64,000 nt of DNA, from the NCBI GenBank assembly GCA_035549195.1, contig DASZRK010000012.1, positions 1-64,000 of the forward strand. Direction: 5' to 3'. Both the position numbers and the translations under genes were made by a program. Position 1 is the first letter of the stretch. Each line of letters begins with the position of its first letter. The notes beneath the pieces were generated by a model. That model had not been told where the DNA came from and made no database searches. It worked only from the letters and a program-made list of their open reading frames with translations. Shown one piece after another: positions 17,897 through 25,898 of this stretch. The DNA is from a bacterium (GTDB lineage Bacteria > Oederibacteriota > Muellerivitia > Muellerivitales > Muellerivitaceae).

Positions 17897-18853
17897 TTGA
17901 AGCGTTACGCCTTCCTGTTTTTCTTTCTGACCTGCCTCCCGGCCTGGGCCGGGGATGGGTTTCCAGTGATCGAAGTGGCGCCCTGGAACGGCCACAAGGC
18001 CGCGACCTCCCTGACCTTCGATGACGGCGATCATTCCCACTTGGACGTGGCCATCCCCGAGCTCGACCAAAGGGGGATGAAGGCCACTTTTTTCCTCATC
18101 GCCAACCAGATCGACCGCAAGGATGAATGGCGGCGGATCATCGCCAAGGGCCATGAGATCGGGAATCACAGCTTGGACCACCGGCATCCCGCCGAAATGA
18201 CGCCCCCGCAGCAGGAAGCCCAGGTGGTGGGGGCCAATCACGTGCTCCAAAAGGAGTTCGGCGTCCAGGTCCGGAGTTTCGCCTATCCCTTCACCGAGAT
18301 CACCCCGGAATTGCAAAAAGCCCTGGGAAAGACCGATCTTTTGGCCCGGGGAGGTTATGGGAAGGACTATGTCCTGACGCCGGCCATGGATCCGGATTGG
18401 CTCGACATTCCCGCCCGGATGACCGAGACCAAGCTCCCCCTTTCCACTTACCGCCGATGGATCGTGGAGGACGTCAAGAAGGGCGGGTGGTTGGTCTGGA
18501 TGATCCACGGATTGGAAGGAACGGTCTCAGGGTGGAACCCCATCTTGCGCAAGAACTTCACGGCCATCCTGGACGACATCGCGGCCAAGGACATCTGGGT
18601 CGGGACCTTCACGGAAGTGGGCAGCTATTTTATGGGGGCCAAGATCCTCGGGAAGGCCGGGGCCAGGACCGAAGGGAACCGGAAGACCTACCGGTGGGAC
18701 CTGCCCGAATTTTTCCCGCCCCATGTTTTTTTAAAGGTCCGCTTGAAGGGCGAGGGCGTCCTGTTCCAGGACGGGAAGCGGCTCCGGCCGGACGAAAGCG
18801 GGCTCTATCCGGTCGATCTTGACCAAAAGTCGTTGACTCTCGGGCGGAAATAG
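17897..18853 (+). CDS. Secreted polysaccharide deacetylase (NodB-like)
   Basis: 318 residues with a signal peptide (MKRYAFLFFFLTCLPAWA). The NodB domain shows motif 1 TFDDGDHSHLD, motif 2 GNHSLDHRH with the two metal His, and a FAYPF motif 3, then a C-terminal tail of about 90 residues. It should remove acetyl groups from an extracytoplasmic glycan or similar substrate. The start is TTG 17897, since no ATG gives the signal peptide. It stands alone with its own promoter. Confidence 0.88.
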   Translation: MKRYAFLFFFLTCLPAWAGDGFPVIEVAPWNGHKAATSLTFDDGDHSHLDVAIPELDQRGMKATFFLIANQIDRKDEWRRIIAKGHEIGNHSLDHRHPAEMTPPQQEAQVVGANHVLQKEFGVQVRSFAYPFTEITPELQKALGKTDLLARGGYGKDYVLTPAMDPDWLDIPARMTETKLPLSTYRRWIVEDVKKGGWLVWMIHGLEGTVSGWNPILRKNFTAILDDIAAKDIWVGTFTEVGSYFMGAKILGKAGARTEGNRKTYRWDLPEFFPPHVFLKVRLKGEGVLFQDGKRLRPDESGLYPVDLDQKSLTLGRK

Positions 18854-19020
18854 CCCGCGGCCTCCTGAAAAGTCTTCCTGAAATCAATTCAAGTTCGTTT
18901 GCCCGTAAAATGACATCCATGAAAAATTTTGCCTGAACTTTCCTTCTTTGTGGCCCTTGCCTGTGGTTTTCCCGTCTAAAAAGTGCTAAGAAAAGCTGTC
19001 TAATTTTTCACTTTTTTGTC

Positions 19021-19034
19021 GTTTTCCGGAAAAC
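19021..19034. promoter_or_regulatory. Perfect 14-base palindrome, probable operator of the LacI-family gene
   Basis: GTTTTCCGGAAAAC is identical to its reverse complement. It has an even length with CG at the centre, which is the usual form of LacI-family operators, and it touches the ribosome site (AAGGAG) of the regulator gene at 19048. Autoregulation is the simplest reading. Confidence 0.6.
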
Positions 19035-19047
19035 CAAGGAGTCGAAC

Positions 19048-20064
19048 GTGGCTACCATCAAGGATGTCGCCAAACGAGCCGGGGTCACCATTGGAACCGT
19101 TTCCAGGGTCCTCAACAACAAGAAGTGGGTCAGCGAAGATTGCCGCAAGCGCGTGCTGGTGGCCATCAAGGACCTGCATTACAAGCCCCAGGCCCATGCC
19201 CGCCGCCTGCGCCAGAAACATTCCAAGATCTGCGGGGTCATCGCACCCCACCACACCTCGGTTTTCCGCAGCCCCTTCTTCACCCACATTATGCGGGGAC
19301 TGGAGGAAGTGGCCGCCGAGAAGCAGTACCGCCTCCTGCTGCATCCTTTGAGCGAGACCGCCCGGGCCCAGATCTCCTACCGCGCCCTGCTCGGCGACGG
19401 CAGTGTGGACGGCATGTTCGTGTTGAACGCCTGGTCCACCGACGCCTCCATCCGCGAACTGGCCGAGGCCCAGGTGCCTTTCGTGCTGGTGAACGGCAAG
19501 ATCACCGGCCAGGAGGACCTTCCTTATGTCGGGTTCGACAACCGGGGAGGGGTGAGGATCGCCATCGACCATCTGGTCAAGCTGGGCCACGAGCGCATCG
19601 GCATCATCAATGGGAAGATGACCACCACCAACGCGTTGGAGCGCTTCCAGTCCTTCCAGGAGAACCTGGCCGAACATAAGCTGGAGTTCCAACAGGAATG
19701 GGCGGCCGATGGGGATTTCGAGGAGGAGGGCGGTTATAAGGCGGCCCTGAAGATCCTCGGCGCGGTGCGCCGTCCCAGCGCCATCCTTTGCGCCAGCGAC
19801 CTGATGGCCATCGGGGCCATCCGGGCGCTCCGGGAGAAGGGCCTCAACGTGCCGGGCGACATCTCGGTCATCGGGTTCGACAACATGGACGAGGCGGCCT
19901 ACCATGAGCCGGCCATTACCACGGTCGCCTTCTCCGCCTATGAAATGGGGAAACTGGCCGCCCGGAAGATGTTCCAGATGATCTCCCAGGAGGACCTGGC
20001 CGAAAAAGCCTCCACGCTCCAGCCTGAGTTGCTCGAACGGGAATCCACCCGCAAGGTCCACTAA
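19048..20064 (+). CDS. LacI-family transcriptional regulator
   Basis: 338 residues. N-terminal helix-turn-helix TIKDVAKRAGVTIGTVSRVLNN with the hinge helix region near residue 55, then a periplasmic-binding-protein-like sensor domain (about 60-338; VGFDNRGGVRIAIDHL, ILCASDLMAIGAIRAL, ISVIGFDNMDEA). These proteins bind paired half-sites and release or grip DNA when a small ligand, often a sugar, binds. GTG 19048 follows AAGGAG. No sugar catabolic gene adjoins, so its targets apart from itself are unknown. It ends before a strong terminator. Confidence 0.94.
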   Translation: MATIKDVAKRAGVTIGTVSRVLNNKKWVSEDCRKRVLVAIKDLHYKPQAHARRLRQKHSKICGVIAPHHTSVFRSPFFTHIMRGLEEVAAEKQYRLLLHPLSETARAQISYRALLGDGSVDGMFVLNAWSTDASIRELAEAQVPFVLVNGKITGQEDLPYVGFDNRGGVRIAIDHLVKLGHERIGIINGKMTTTNALERFQSFQENLAEHKLEFQQEWAADGDFEEEGGYKAALKILGAVRRPSAILCASDLMAIGAIRALREKGLNVPGDISVIGFDNMDEAAYHEPAITTVAFSAYEMGKLAARKMFQMISQEDLAEKASTLQPELLERESTRKVH

Positions 20065-20084
20065 GGCCCAAAAGGGATACAATG

Positions 20085-20118
20085 GCCCTGCCGGGTTTCC
20101 CGGCGGGGCTTTTTTATT
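20085..20118 (+). terminator. Rho-independent terminator after the LacI-family gene
   Basis: GCCCTGCCGGG and CCCGGCGGGGC form a stem with a three-base loop, followed by TTTTTTATTTT. It lies 20 bases after the stop and upstream of dsbD, so dsbD needs its own promoter (a weak TACAAT lies at about 20077-20082). Confidence 0.9.
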
Positions 20119-20162
20119 TTGTGGGAGTAACCTTCCGGACGGACCAAGGGGTAGAACCAGGC

Positions 20163-21938
20163 ATGAAAATCCTCAAGACCCTCGCGGTCCTTTTGGCGCT
20201 TTCCGGTCTCCCGGCTTGGGCCCTGCAGGACAGTTCTCGGGTCGTCCAAGTCGAGGCTTATCCTTCCCTGAAGCCGGTCCATCCCGACGCCCTTTTCACC
20301 GTCGCGGTCCGGTTGCGGATCCAAAAGGGCTGGCATGTGAACGCCCACGAAGGATTGCCCGACTATTTCATTCCCCTGGAACTTTCCCTGCCGGCCGGCG
20401 GCGATTTCTCGGCTTCGGGAGAGGTCCGCTATCCGGCAGGGGAAAAAAAGGCCCTGGGTGGATCGGCCAAGGCCTTTCCCGTCTATGAGGGGGACCAGGT
20501 CCTTTACCTGGACATCCGGTCGGCGCCTTCGGCCAAGCCGGGCAGCGCCGTCTTGCCGCTTTCGCTCAAGCTCCAGGCCTGCAACGATAAGGTCTGTCTT
20601 TCCCCCGCCACCGTCCCCGTGACCGTCCAGGTGCAGGTCGGGGACCTGAAGGCCCCGGTCGCGCCCTTCCATCCGGAGCTTTTTCAGGGCGCCCTGGCGA
20701 GCCAACCGGCCTCCGGGCTTTCCGAGAACATCATCGCGAAATATCTCCGCAATAACGGGATCCTGCTGACCTTCGTGCTCATCTTCCTGGGGGGGCTGGC
20801 CCTGAACCTGACCCCCTGTGTCTATCCCATGATCCCCCTCACCATCTCCTACTTCGGGAACCAGAAGGCCGAGAAGCCGGGCGTCATCCTGGGCCGGGCG
20901 GTGGCCTATGTGGTGGGCATTTCCATCACCTATTCCTCGTTGGGCGTGACCGCGGCCCTGACGGGGAAGATCCTGGGTTCCTCCCTGCAGTCGCCGGCGG
21001 TGCTCGTGGGCATCTCCCTGGTGCTGGTGGTCCTTTCCTTTTCCATGTTCGGGCTCTACGAGATCCAGGCGCCGGCCTGGCTCCTGAACAAGATCGCTTC
21101 CTCCAGCACCCAAGGCTGGTTGGGGGCCCTGGGGATGGGGCTGGTCTTCGGGATCGTGGCGGCGCCTTGCGTGGATCCCTTCTCCATCGGCCTGCTCACC
21201 TTCGTCGCCGCCAAGGCGAACCCTTACCTGGGCTTCATCATGTTCTTCACCCTTTCCCTGGGTTTGGGGTTCCCCTATGTGTGGCTCGGGTTCTTCTCCA
21301 CCGAGATCCAACGCCTTCCCCGGTCGGGCATGTGGATGGTCTGGGTGAAGAAGATCTTCGGAATGGTGTTGTTGGGCATGCCCCTTTATTTCTTGAGCCC
21401 GCTCTTGCCAAAGGGCTGGGAACATTTCCTGGTACCGGCCTACCTGGTCCTTGGCGGCCTTTTGTTGGGATGGGTCTTCTCGGGGAAGGGCGTGACGGAA
21501 GGGTTCAAACGTTTCCAATGGGTTTTCGGGGCCGTCCTTTTGGCCCTCGGGATCGTGGTCTTCCAAGCCTGGCCCCAGCCGGTGGAACTCCCCTTCGCCG
21601 CTTACGACCCGGCTACCTTGACCCGGGCCGAAAAGGACGGGAAACCCGTCTTCATCGACTTTTCCGCCAGTTGGTGCGCGCCCTGCAAGGAATTGGAGAT
21701 CAAGACCTTCTCGAACCCAAAGGTCCACGAGGCCTTGAAAGGATGGGTCCTTCTCAAGGCGGACCTGACCCAATTCTCCTCGGGGCCGGTGGAGGAATTG
21801 AAGAGGACCTACGGCATCATGGGGGTCCCCACCTTGGTCTTCGTGGGGAAGGACGGGAAAGAGAAAAAGGACCTACGGGCGGTGGGGTTCATCAACGTGG
21901 AGGAGATGCTCCAAAAGACCGCCCACATCGGCGATTAA
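20163..21938 (+). CDS. dsbD: Thiol:disulfide interchange protein DsbD
   Basis: 591 residues, the full DsbD layout. Signal peptide (ends near AWA), N-terminal periplasmic domain with its cysteine pair (QACNDKVC), a membrane domain of eight helices with the two key Cys in LTPCVYPMIP and AAPCVDPFS, and a C-terminal thioredoxin-like domain with WCAPC (FSASWCAPCKELE). It carries electrons from cytoplasmic thioredoxin to periplasmic thiol proteins, including cytochrome c maturation and disulfide repair. ATG 20163 is chosen because it begins the signal peptide. It ends overlapping the convergent rubredoxin-like gene by four bases. Confidence 0.95.
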   Translation: MKILKTLAVLLALSGLPAWALQDSSRVVQVEAYPSLKPVHPDALFTVAVRLRIQKGWHVNAHEGLPDYFIPLELSLPAGGDFSASGEVRYPAGEKKALGGSAKAFPVYEGDQVLYLDIRSAPSAKPGSAVLPLSLKLQACNDKVCLSPATVPVTVQVQVGDLKAPVAPFHPELFQGALASQPASGLSENIIAKYLRNNGILLTFVLIFLGGLALNLTPCVYPMIPLTISYFGNQKAEKPGVILGRAVAYVVGISITYSSLGVTAALTGKILGSSLQSPAVLVGISLVLVVLSFSMFGLYEIQAPAWLLNKIASSSTQGWLGALGMGLVFGIVAAPCVDPFSIGLLTFVAAKANPYLGFIMFFTLSLGLGFPYVWLGFFSTEIQRLPRSGMWMVWVKKIFGMVLLGMPLYFLSPLLPKGWEHFLVPAYLVLGGLLLGWVFSGKGVTEGFKRFQWVFGAVLLALGIVVFQAWPQPVELPFAAYDPATLTRAEKDGKPVFIDFSASWCAPCKELEIKTFSNPKVHEALKGWVLLKADLTQFSSGPVEELKRTYGIMGVPTLVFVGKDGKEKKDLRAVGFINVEEMLQKTAHIGD

Positions 21939-22132
21939 TCCTCTTCCACCAGCGCGAATTCATTTTGGGGCGCCCCGCAGGAGGGGCAATGCTCCGGAAG
22001 CCCTTCCTTGCGGTGGACCAGCTCCCCGCATTTCAGGCAACGCCACATCAACTCGGTCTCTTCCGTTACCGCGTTATAGCGGTATTGGTCGAGGATCTTG
22101 ATCTTGGGGATAAAACCCGGAATAGGGCCCAT
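21935..22132 (-). CDS. Rubredoxin-like zinc/iron ribbon protein
   Basis: 65 residues. A single rubredoxin-type knuckle pair (WRCLKCGELVHRKEGLPEHC followed by PSCG), as in the C-terminal domain of rubrerythrin, here standing alone. The four Cys could hold Fe or Zn; iron would make it a small electron carrier. GGAGG lies 6 bases before ATG 22132. It overlaps dsbD at the 3' ends and lies just after the iron-permease gene in the same direction. Confidence 0.82.
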   Translation of the reverse strand: MGPIPGFIPKIKILDQYRYNAVTEETELMWRCLKCGELVHRKEGLPEHCPSCGAPQNEFALVEED

Positions 22133-22208
22133 GATCGCCTCCGATCCCTTACGCCTTCAACTTAGGCCGGAAGCGAATGGAAAAGGAAGAGGGGAACCGC
22201 GGAAATCC

Positions 22209-24164
22209 CTAGGCTTTTTGGGGCGGTTTTTTGCCCCGGATCCACAGGAAAACGCTCAGGGCCAGGACGACCCATTGGGCCAGCAGTGTTTCCCGCGTGG
22301 GGTAGAGCCCCAGCCAATCCGAATGCAGGGCCAGGGGTGAAAGGGTCACGGACAGGAGATCCACTTCCTGGAAGGAGTGGGCGGCCTTTCCGGTCAGGAT
22401 GACCGCCAATAGGACCATGATGATCGAGGAGATGTTGAACAGGGTCTTGATGGGGATCCGGGTGCTGAAGTGAACGAGGACCCAACCCAGGACGAGGACC
22501 GCCGCAAAGGCCGCCACGACCCCGGCCCCGAGCGCGGTCTTGGTGTCCATGCCGCCCTCCAGCCAGATGGCCCTCAGGAAAAGGACGGTCTCGATGGCCT
22601 CCCGGAAGGCCGCCAGGAACGAGATGAAGGCCAGTTGGATGAGGTTCCGTTCCTCCACCGCGGCCTTGACCTGGACCTCAATGAATTGTTTCCATCGGGT
22701 GATCTCCGTGCGGCTGTGGAGCCAGAAGCCCAGGTAAAGAAGGATCAGGACGGTCACCACTCCGGTGACGCCTTCCATCAATTCACGCCCCATCCCGCTC
22801 AAGCCCATCAGCCATCCCGAAAAGAACCAGGCCAGGATGCCCAGCCCCACCGCCGCCAGCCAGCCGCCATGCACCCAGCGGGCCGCTTTTTGCGCGCCCG
22901 ACACCCGGATCACGCCCAGCAGGGCCACGATAAGGAGGGCGGCCTCGAAACCTTCGCGAATGAGGATGCCGAAGGCGAGCAGGAAGGTCAGGCCGGGGGA
23001 GGAACCCTGTTGTCCCAGGGTCTTGCGGGCCTGTTGGATGAGGTCCTGGGCCTTGGTCACGGCCAAGGCCACTTCCTTGGGCGGCTTTTGGGAATTCATG
23101 CCGGAACGCACCAAGCCCATCGCTTCCTCCAGGTCGCCGACCGCCCGGGGATCGTCGGCCCTCAAGCGGGATTCGATGGGTTCGATGCCTTCCAGATAGG
23201 ATCGGACCGCCTTTTTGGCCGCGGAATCGAAGTGGAAGGCCTGGTAATCCCGGAAGGCCGCGTCCAGCAGGGAAGAGGCCAGGTCGAGGGAGGCGGCCGG
23301 GGAATTCTGGTTGGAGTGGAGCCGGAGGGCCGCCAGGGTTTTCCCTCCTTGGTCCGCGGAAAGGGAGAACCTCTGGGCAAGGGCTTCATCGGAGGAACTG
23401 GCGACCGATTTCAGGAGATCACCATCCTTCAGCTTGGAGCGGGCCTTCAATTCCTGGAAAAGGGCGGCGGTGTCCTCCGGGTTGTCCTGGTAGCGCAGGG
23501 AGATGATATAGAAGGCCAGGTTCCAGGTGTCCTCATCGGAGAAATTGGGGAATCCCGCCATGGGTGTGTTGGGGACCCCGAGGCGTGCCGTGTTGAAGAC
23601 CTGGAAGGGGGAGAGTTCCCGCATCTTGGTCAGGTCCTGGAAGTTGGCGGGTTTTGTCTCCAAACCCTTGGCGCTGGGGCCGTCGCCGCGGCCCTCGGTT
23701 CCGTGGCACTTGGCGCAATTGTTCTGGAAAAGCATGCGCCCTGTGGTGAGGTTGGGCCATTGAGCGGGGGCGACGGGAAGGTCCACCCATTGGATGACCT
23801 TGGCCTGGGCCTGCCGGGCGGCGGCGGCCACGGTCTGCGGGTCGGCCTTGGCCCGGATCAATCGGTCCACGTGTTCGACGAGCAGGGGGATCTCGGTGGA
23901 GGCCTTTAGTTCCGGAAGGGAGCGGGCTAGGTCCAGGGCGGTCTTGGAGAAGTCGGTCTGTTCCTTGTATTCGCTCAGGCTGATGACCTTGCCGTTCTTG
24001 ACCGCCCCGCCATAATCCACCGCCAGGTAGTCCATGAGATGGACGAGGAACCGGGGGGATTTCTCCGGGCTTTCCTCGGCCTGGGCCGGATGCCGGGTAA
24101 GACTTGGAATGAGAAAGGCACCCAGCAAGAAGAGAAGGGCCAAGGTGCCGGCGAGTTTTTTCAA
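22209..24164 (-). CDS. FTR1-type iron permease fused to a cytochrome c domain
   Basis: 651 residues. Signal peptide, periplasmic region with a class I cytochrome c (heme site CAKCH near residue 150 and a distal Met in TPMAGFP), a helical middle part, then from about 396 an FTR1 permease domain with seven helices and both REXXE-type motifs (IREGFEAALL near 405, FREAIETVLFL near 516). FTR1 proteins move iron coupled to its oxidation; the fused cytochrome c can take the electron. The start is TTG 24164, with AGGAG nine bases before. A Fur box sits on the promoter. Confidence 0.92.
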   Translation of the reverse strand: MKKLAGTLALLFLLGAFLIPSLTRHPAQAEESPEKSPRFLVHLMDYLAVDYGGAVKNGKVISLSEYKEQTDFSKTALDLARSLPELKASTEIPLLVEHVDRLIRAKADPQTVAAAARQAQAKVIQWVDLPVAPAQWPNLTTGRMLFQNNCAKCHGTEGRGDGPSAKGLETKPANFQDLTKMRELSPFQVFNTARLGVPNTPMAGFPNFSDEDTWNLAFYIISLRYQDNPEDTAALFQELKARSKLKDGDLLKSVASSSDEALAQRFSLSADQGGKTLAALRLHSNQNSPAASLDLASSLLDAAFRDYQAFHFDSAAKKAVRSYLEGIEPIESRLRADDPRAVGDLEEAMGLVRSGMNSQKPPKEVALAVTKAQDLIQQARKTLGQQGSSPGLTFLLAFGILIREGFEAALLIVALLGVIRVSGAQKAARWVHGGWLAAVGLGILAWFFSGWLMGLSGMGRELMEGVTGVVTVLILLYLGFWLHSRTEITRWKQFIEVQVKAAVEERNLIQLAFISFLAAFREAIETVLFLRAIWLEGGMDTKTALGAGVVAAFAAVLVLGWVLVHFSTRIPIKTLFNISSIIMVLLAVILTGKAAHSFQEVDLLSVTLSPLALHSDWLGLYPTRETLLAQWVVLALSVFLWIRGKKPPQKA

Positions 24165-24187
24165 AAGGGTTCTCCTGAAGGTCCCTT

Positions 24188-24216
24188 AGAATATTGATAA
24201 TGATTATCAATATCAA
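24188..24216 (-). promoter_or_regulatory. Sigma-70-type promoter with Fur box in the spacer (iron permease)
   Basis: On the minus strand TTGATA (24216-24211), a 17-base spacer and TATTCT (24193-24188) form a promoter. The stretch 24191-24213 is a perfect palindrome of two 11-base arms around one base, built from TTGATAAT and ATTATCAA, and matches the Fur consensus GATAATGATAATCATTATC closely. Fur-Fe(II) bound here would block RNA polymerase directly. Confidence 0.88.
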
Positions 24217-24313
24217 GGATGAAACCTGAAGGGATGGTAAAGGAACGAGGGCTGGGTCTTTTATGACCTAGATGGGTCTGGGGAACCGGAAGACCGTGAA
24301 TTTTGCCGGGATC

Positions 24314-25672
24314 TTATTCCCCGAGTTTGCGCAGGGTCTCGAAGGAATAAAGGCCCGTCCCATGGCCGTCGGACCATTGGAAATGGAGGGCGTAACGTCC
24401 CACGGGGGCGACCCCCACGATGCGTACCGCCGGGTCGATGGAGGCAAGGTTGATCATCCGTTCGCCCGTCACTTCGTTCACGCATTGGGCGCAGGGACAC
24501 ATGCTCCGCAGATAACGGTTGGGGTAGCGCATGAGGCTCCCGTCGTCCCAGGTGATGGTGGTGACCTGGGGATCCTTGGTGTCCACTTCCCGGGGACGGT
24601 TGGAGACCTTGCCGGTCGCCTCGTTGATGATCGAGAGCTGGGAGGCCATTTGACGGGCGATGAGGGCGTAGGCCTTGCCGGAAGGGGAGTCGGGGTGGGC
24701 GGCGACCGTGGGCACGCCGTAGTCCCCGTCAGCGGCGATGGTGGGCTCCAGGGGCAGTTCACCCAGGAAGGGCACCACCACTTCCTCCGCCATCTTCTTG
24801 CCCCCGCCCTTCTTGAAGATGGGGGTCACTTCATGACAATGCTCACAGACAAAGCCGCTCATGTTCTCCACGATACCGATGATGGGCACCTGGACCTGCT
24901 GGAACATCCGGAGACCCTTTTGGGTGATGGTGCGGGCCACGTCCTGGGGGGTGGTCACGATGACGGCCCCGGCCAGGGGAGCGGATTGGGTGAGGGTCAA
25001 TTGGATGTCCCCGGTGCCCGGGGGAAGGTCGATGAGGAGGTAGTCCAACTCGCCCCATTCCACCCCGCCCAGGAACTGCTGGATGAGCTTGCTGGCCATC
25101 GGTCCGCGCCAGATAAGGGCGGTGTCGGAATCGGCCTGGAGCATGCCGACGGACATGAACTTGATGCCGTGCTTCTCGAAGGGGACCATCTTCTTGGTCA
25201 GGGGGTCGGTGGCCGGCTGCTGGCCCATGACGCCCAGCATGCGGGGGATGGAGGGGCCGTAGACGTCGGCGTCCATGAGCCCGACCTTGGCGCCGGTCTT
25301 GGCCAGGGCCAGGGCTAGGTTGGCGGAAACCGTCGACTTGCCCACGCCGCCTTTGCCCGAGGCTACCGCGATGAGGTTCTTCACTGAAGGCATGTTGAGG
25401 TTCTGGATGCCGGTGGAGGCCTGGCGCACGTTGGAGGTCATCTTGACCTCGACGGCGGAAACGCCGGAGAGCTTCTTCACCTCGGCCTCGGCTTGGGTCT
25501 TGAACTGGTCCTTGACCGGGCAGGCGGGAGTGGTGAGCTCGATGTCGAACCGGACCTTGCCGTTTTCGATGGCCAGGTTCTTGATGAAACCGAGCGACAC
25601 GATGTCCTGGTGGAGGTCGGGATCTTTGATGACCCGAAGGGCGTCGAGGATGGCTTGTTCGTTGAGGCTCAT
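24314..25672 (-). CDS. Mrp/ApbC-type Fe-S carrier ATPase with DUF971 tail
   Basis: 452 residues. N-terminal MIP18/DUF59 domain (1-85, DALRVIKDPD), Mrp ATPase (about 95-350) with the deviant Walker A ASGKGGVGKST near residue 105, and a CEHCHE site that may bind a cluster, then a C-terminal DUF971 (GBBH-like) domain from about 360 with CPCAQC. Mrp proteins carry and deliver [4Fe-4S] clusters. DUF971 is usually a separate protein or a fusion partner as here. ATG 25672 is preferred over a longer frame because AAGGAG precedes it. Confidence 0.92.
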   Translation of the reverse strand: MSLNEQAILDALRVIKDPDLHQDIVSLGFIKNLAIENGKVRFDIELTTPACPVKDQFKTQAEAEVKKLSGVSAVEVKMTSNVRQASTGIQNLNMPSVKNLIAVASGKGGVGKSTVSANLALALAKTGAKVGLMDADVYGPSIPRMLGVMGQQPATDPLTKKMVPFEKHGIKFMSVGMLQADSDTALIWRGPMASKLIQQFLGGVEWGELDYLLIDLPPGTGDIQLTLTQSAPLAGAVIVTTPQDVARTITQKGLRMFQQVQVPIIGIVENMSGFVCEHCHEVTPIFKKGGGKKMAEEVVVPFLGELPLEPTIAADGDYGVPTVAAHPDSPSGKAYALIARQMASQLSIINEATGKVSNRPREVDTKDPQVTTITWDDGSLMRYPNRYLRSMCPCAQCVNEVTGERMINLASIDPAVRIVGVAPVGRYALHFQWSDGHGTGLYSFETLRKLGE

Positions 25673-25898
25673 GGATATTTCTCCTTGGTAAACCGGGCCC
25701 TTAAAATCTGCGCTAAGGCCTGAAAAAGCAAGTGGGTTTTGAGATGACGCTATCTTGTCAGCCACCGTCGCATGGCAGGGGCGGGAGCCAGAAAATTCCT
25801 ATTTTCCCGTTTTAAATGCGTTAAAATGCCGCTGTTAAGGCCTCCGCTTCCCATTTTTCATCGTTATCCCGGGTTGTTCGCGCGAAAGGCACCCTAGC

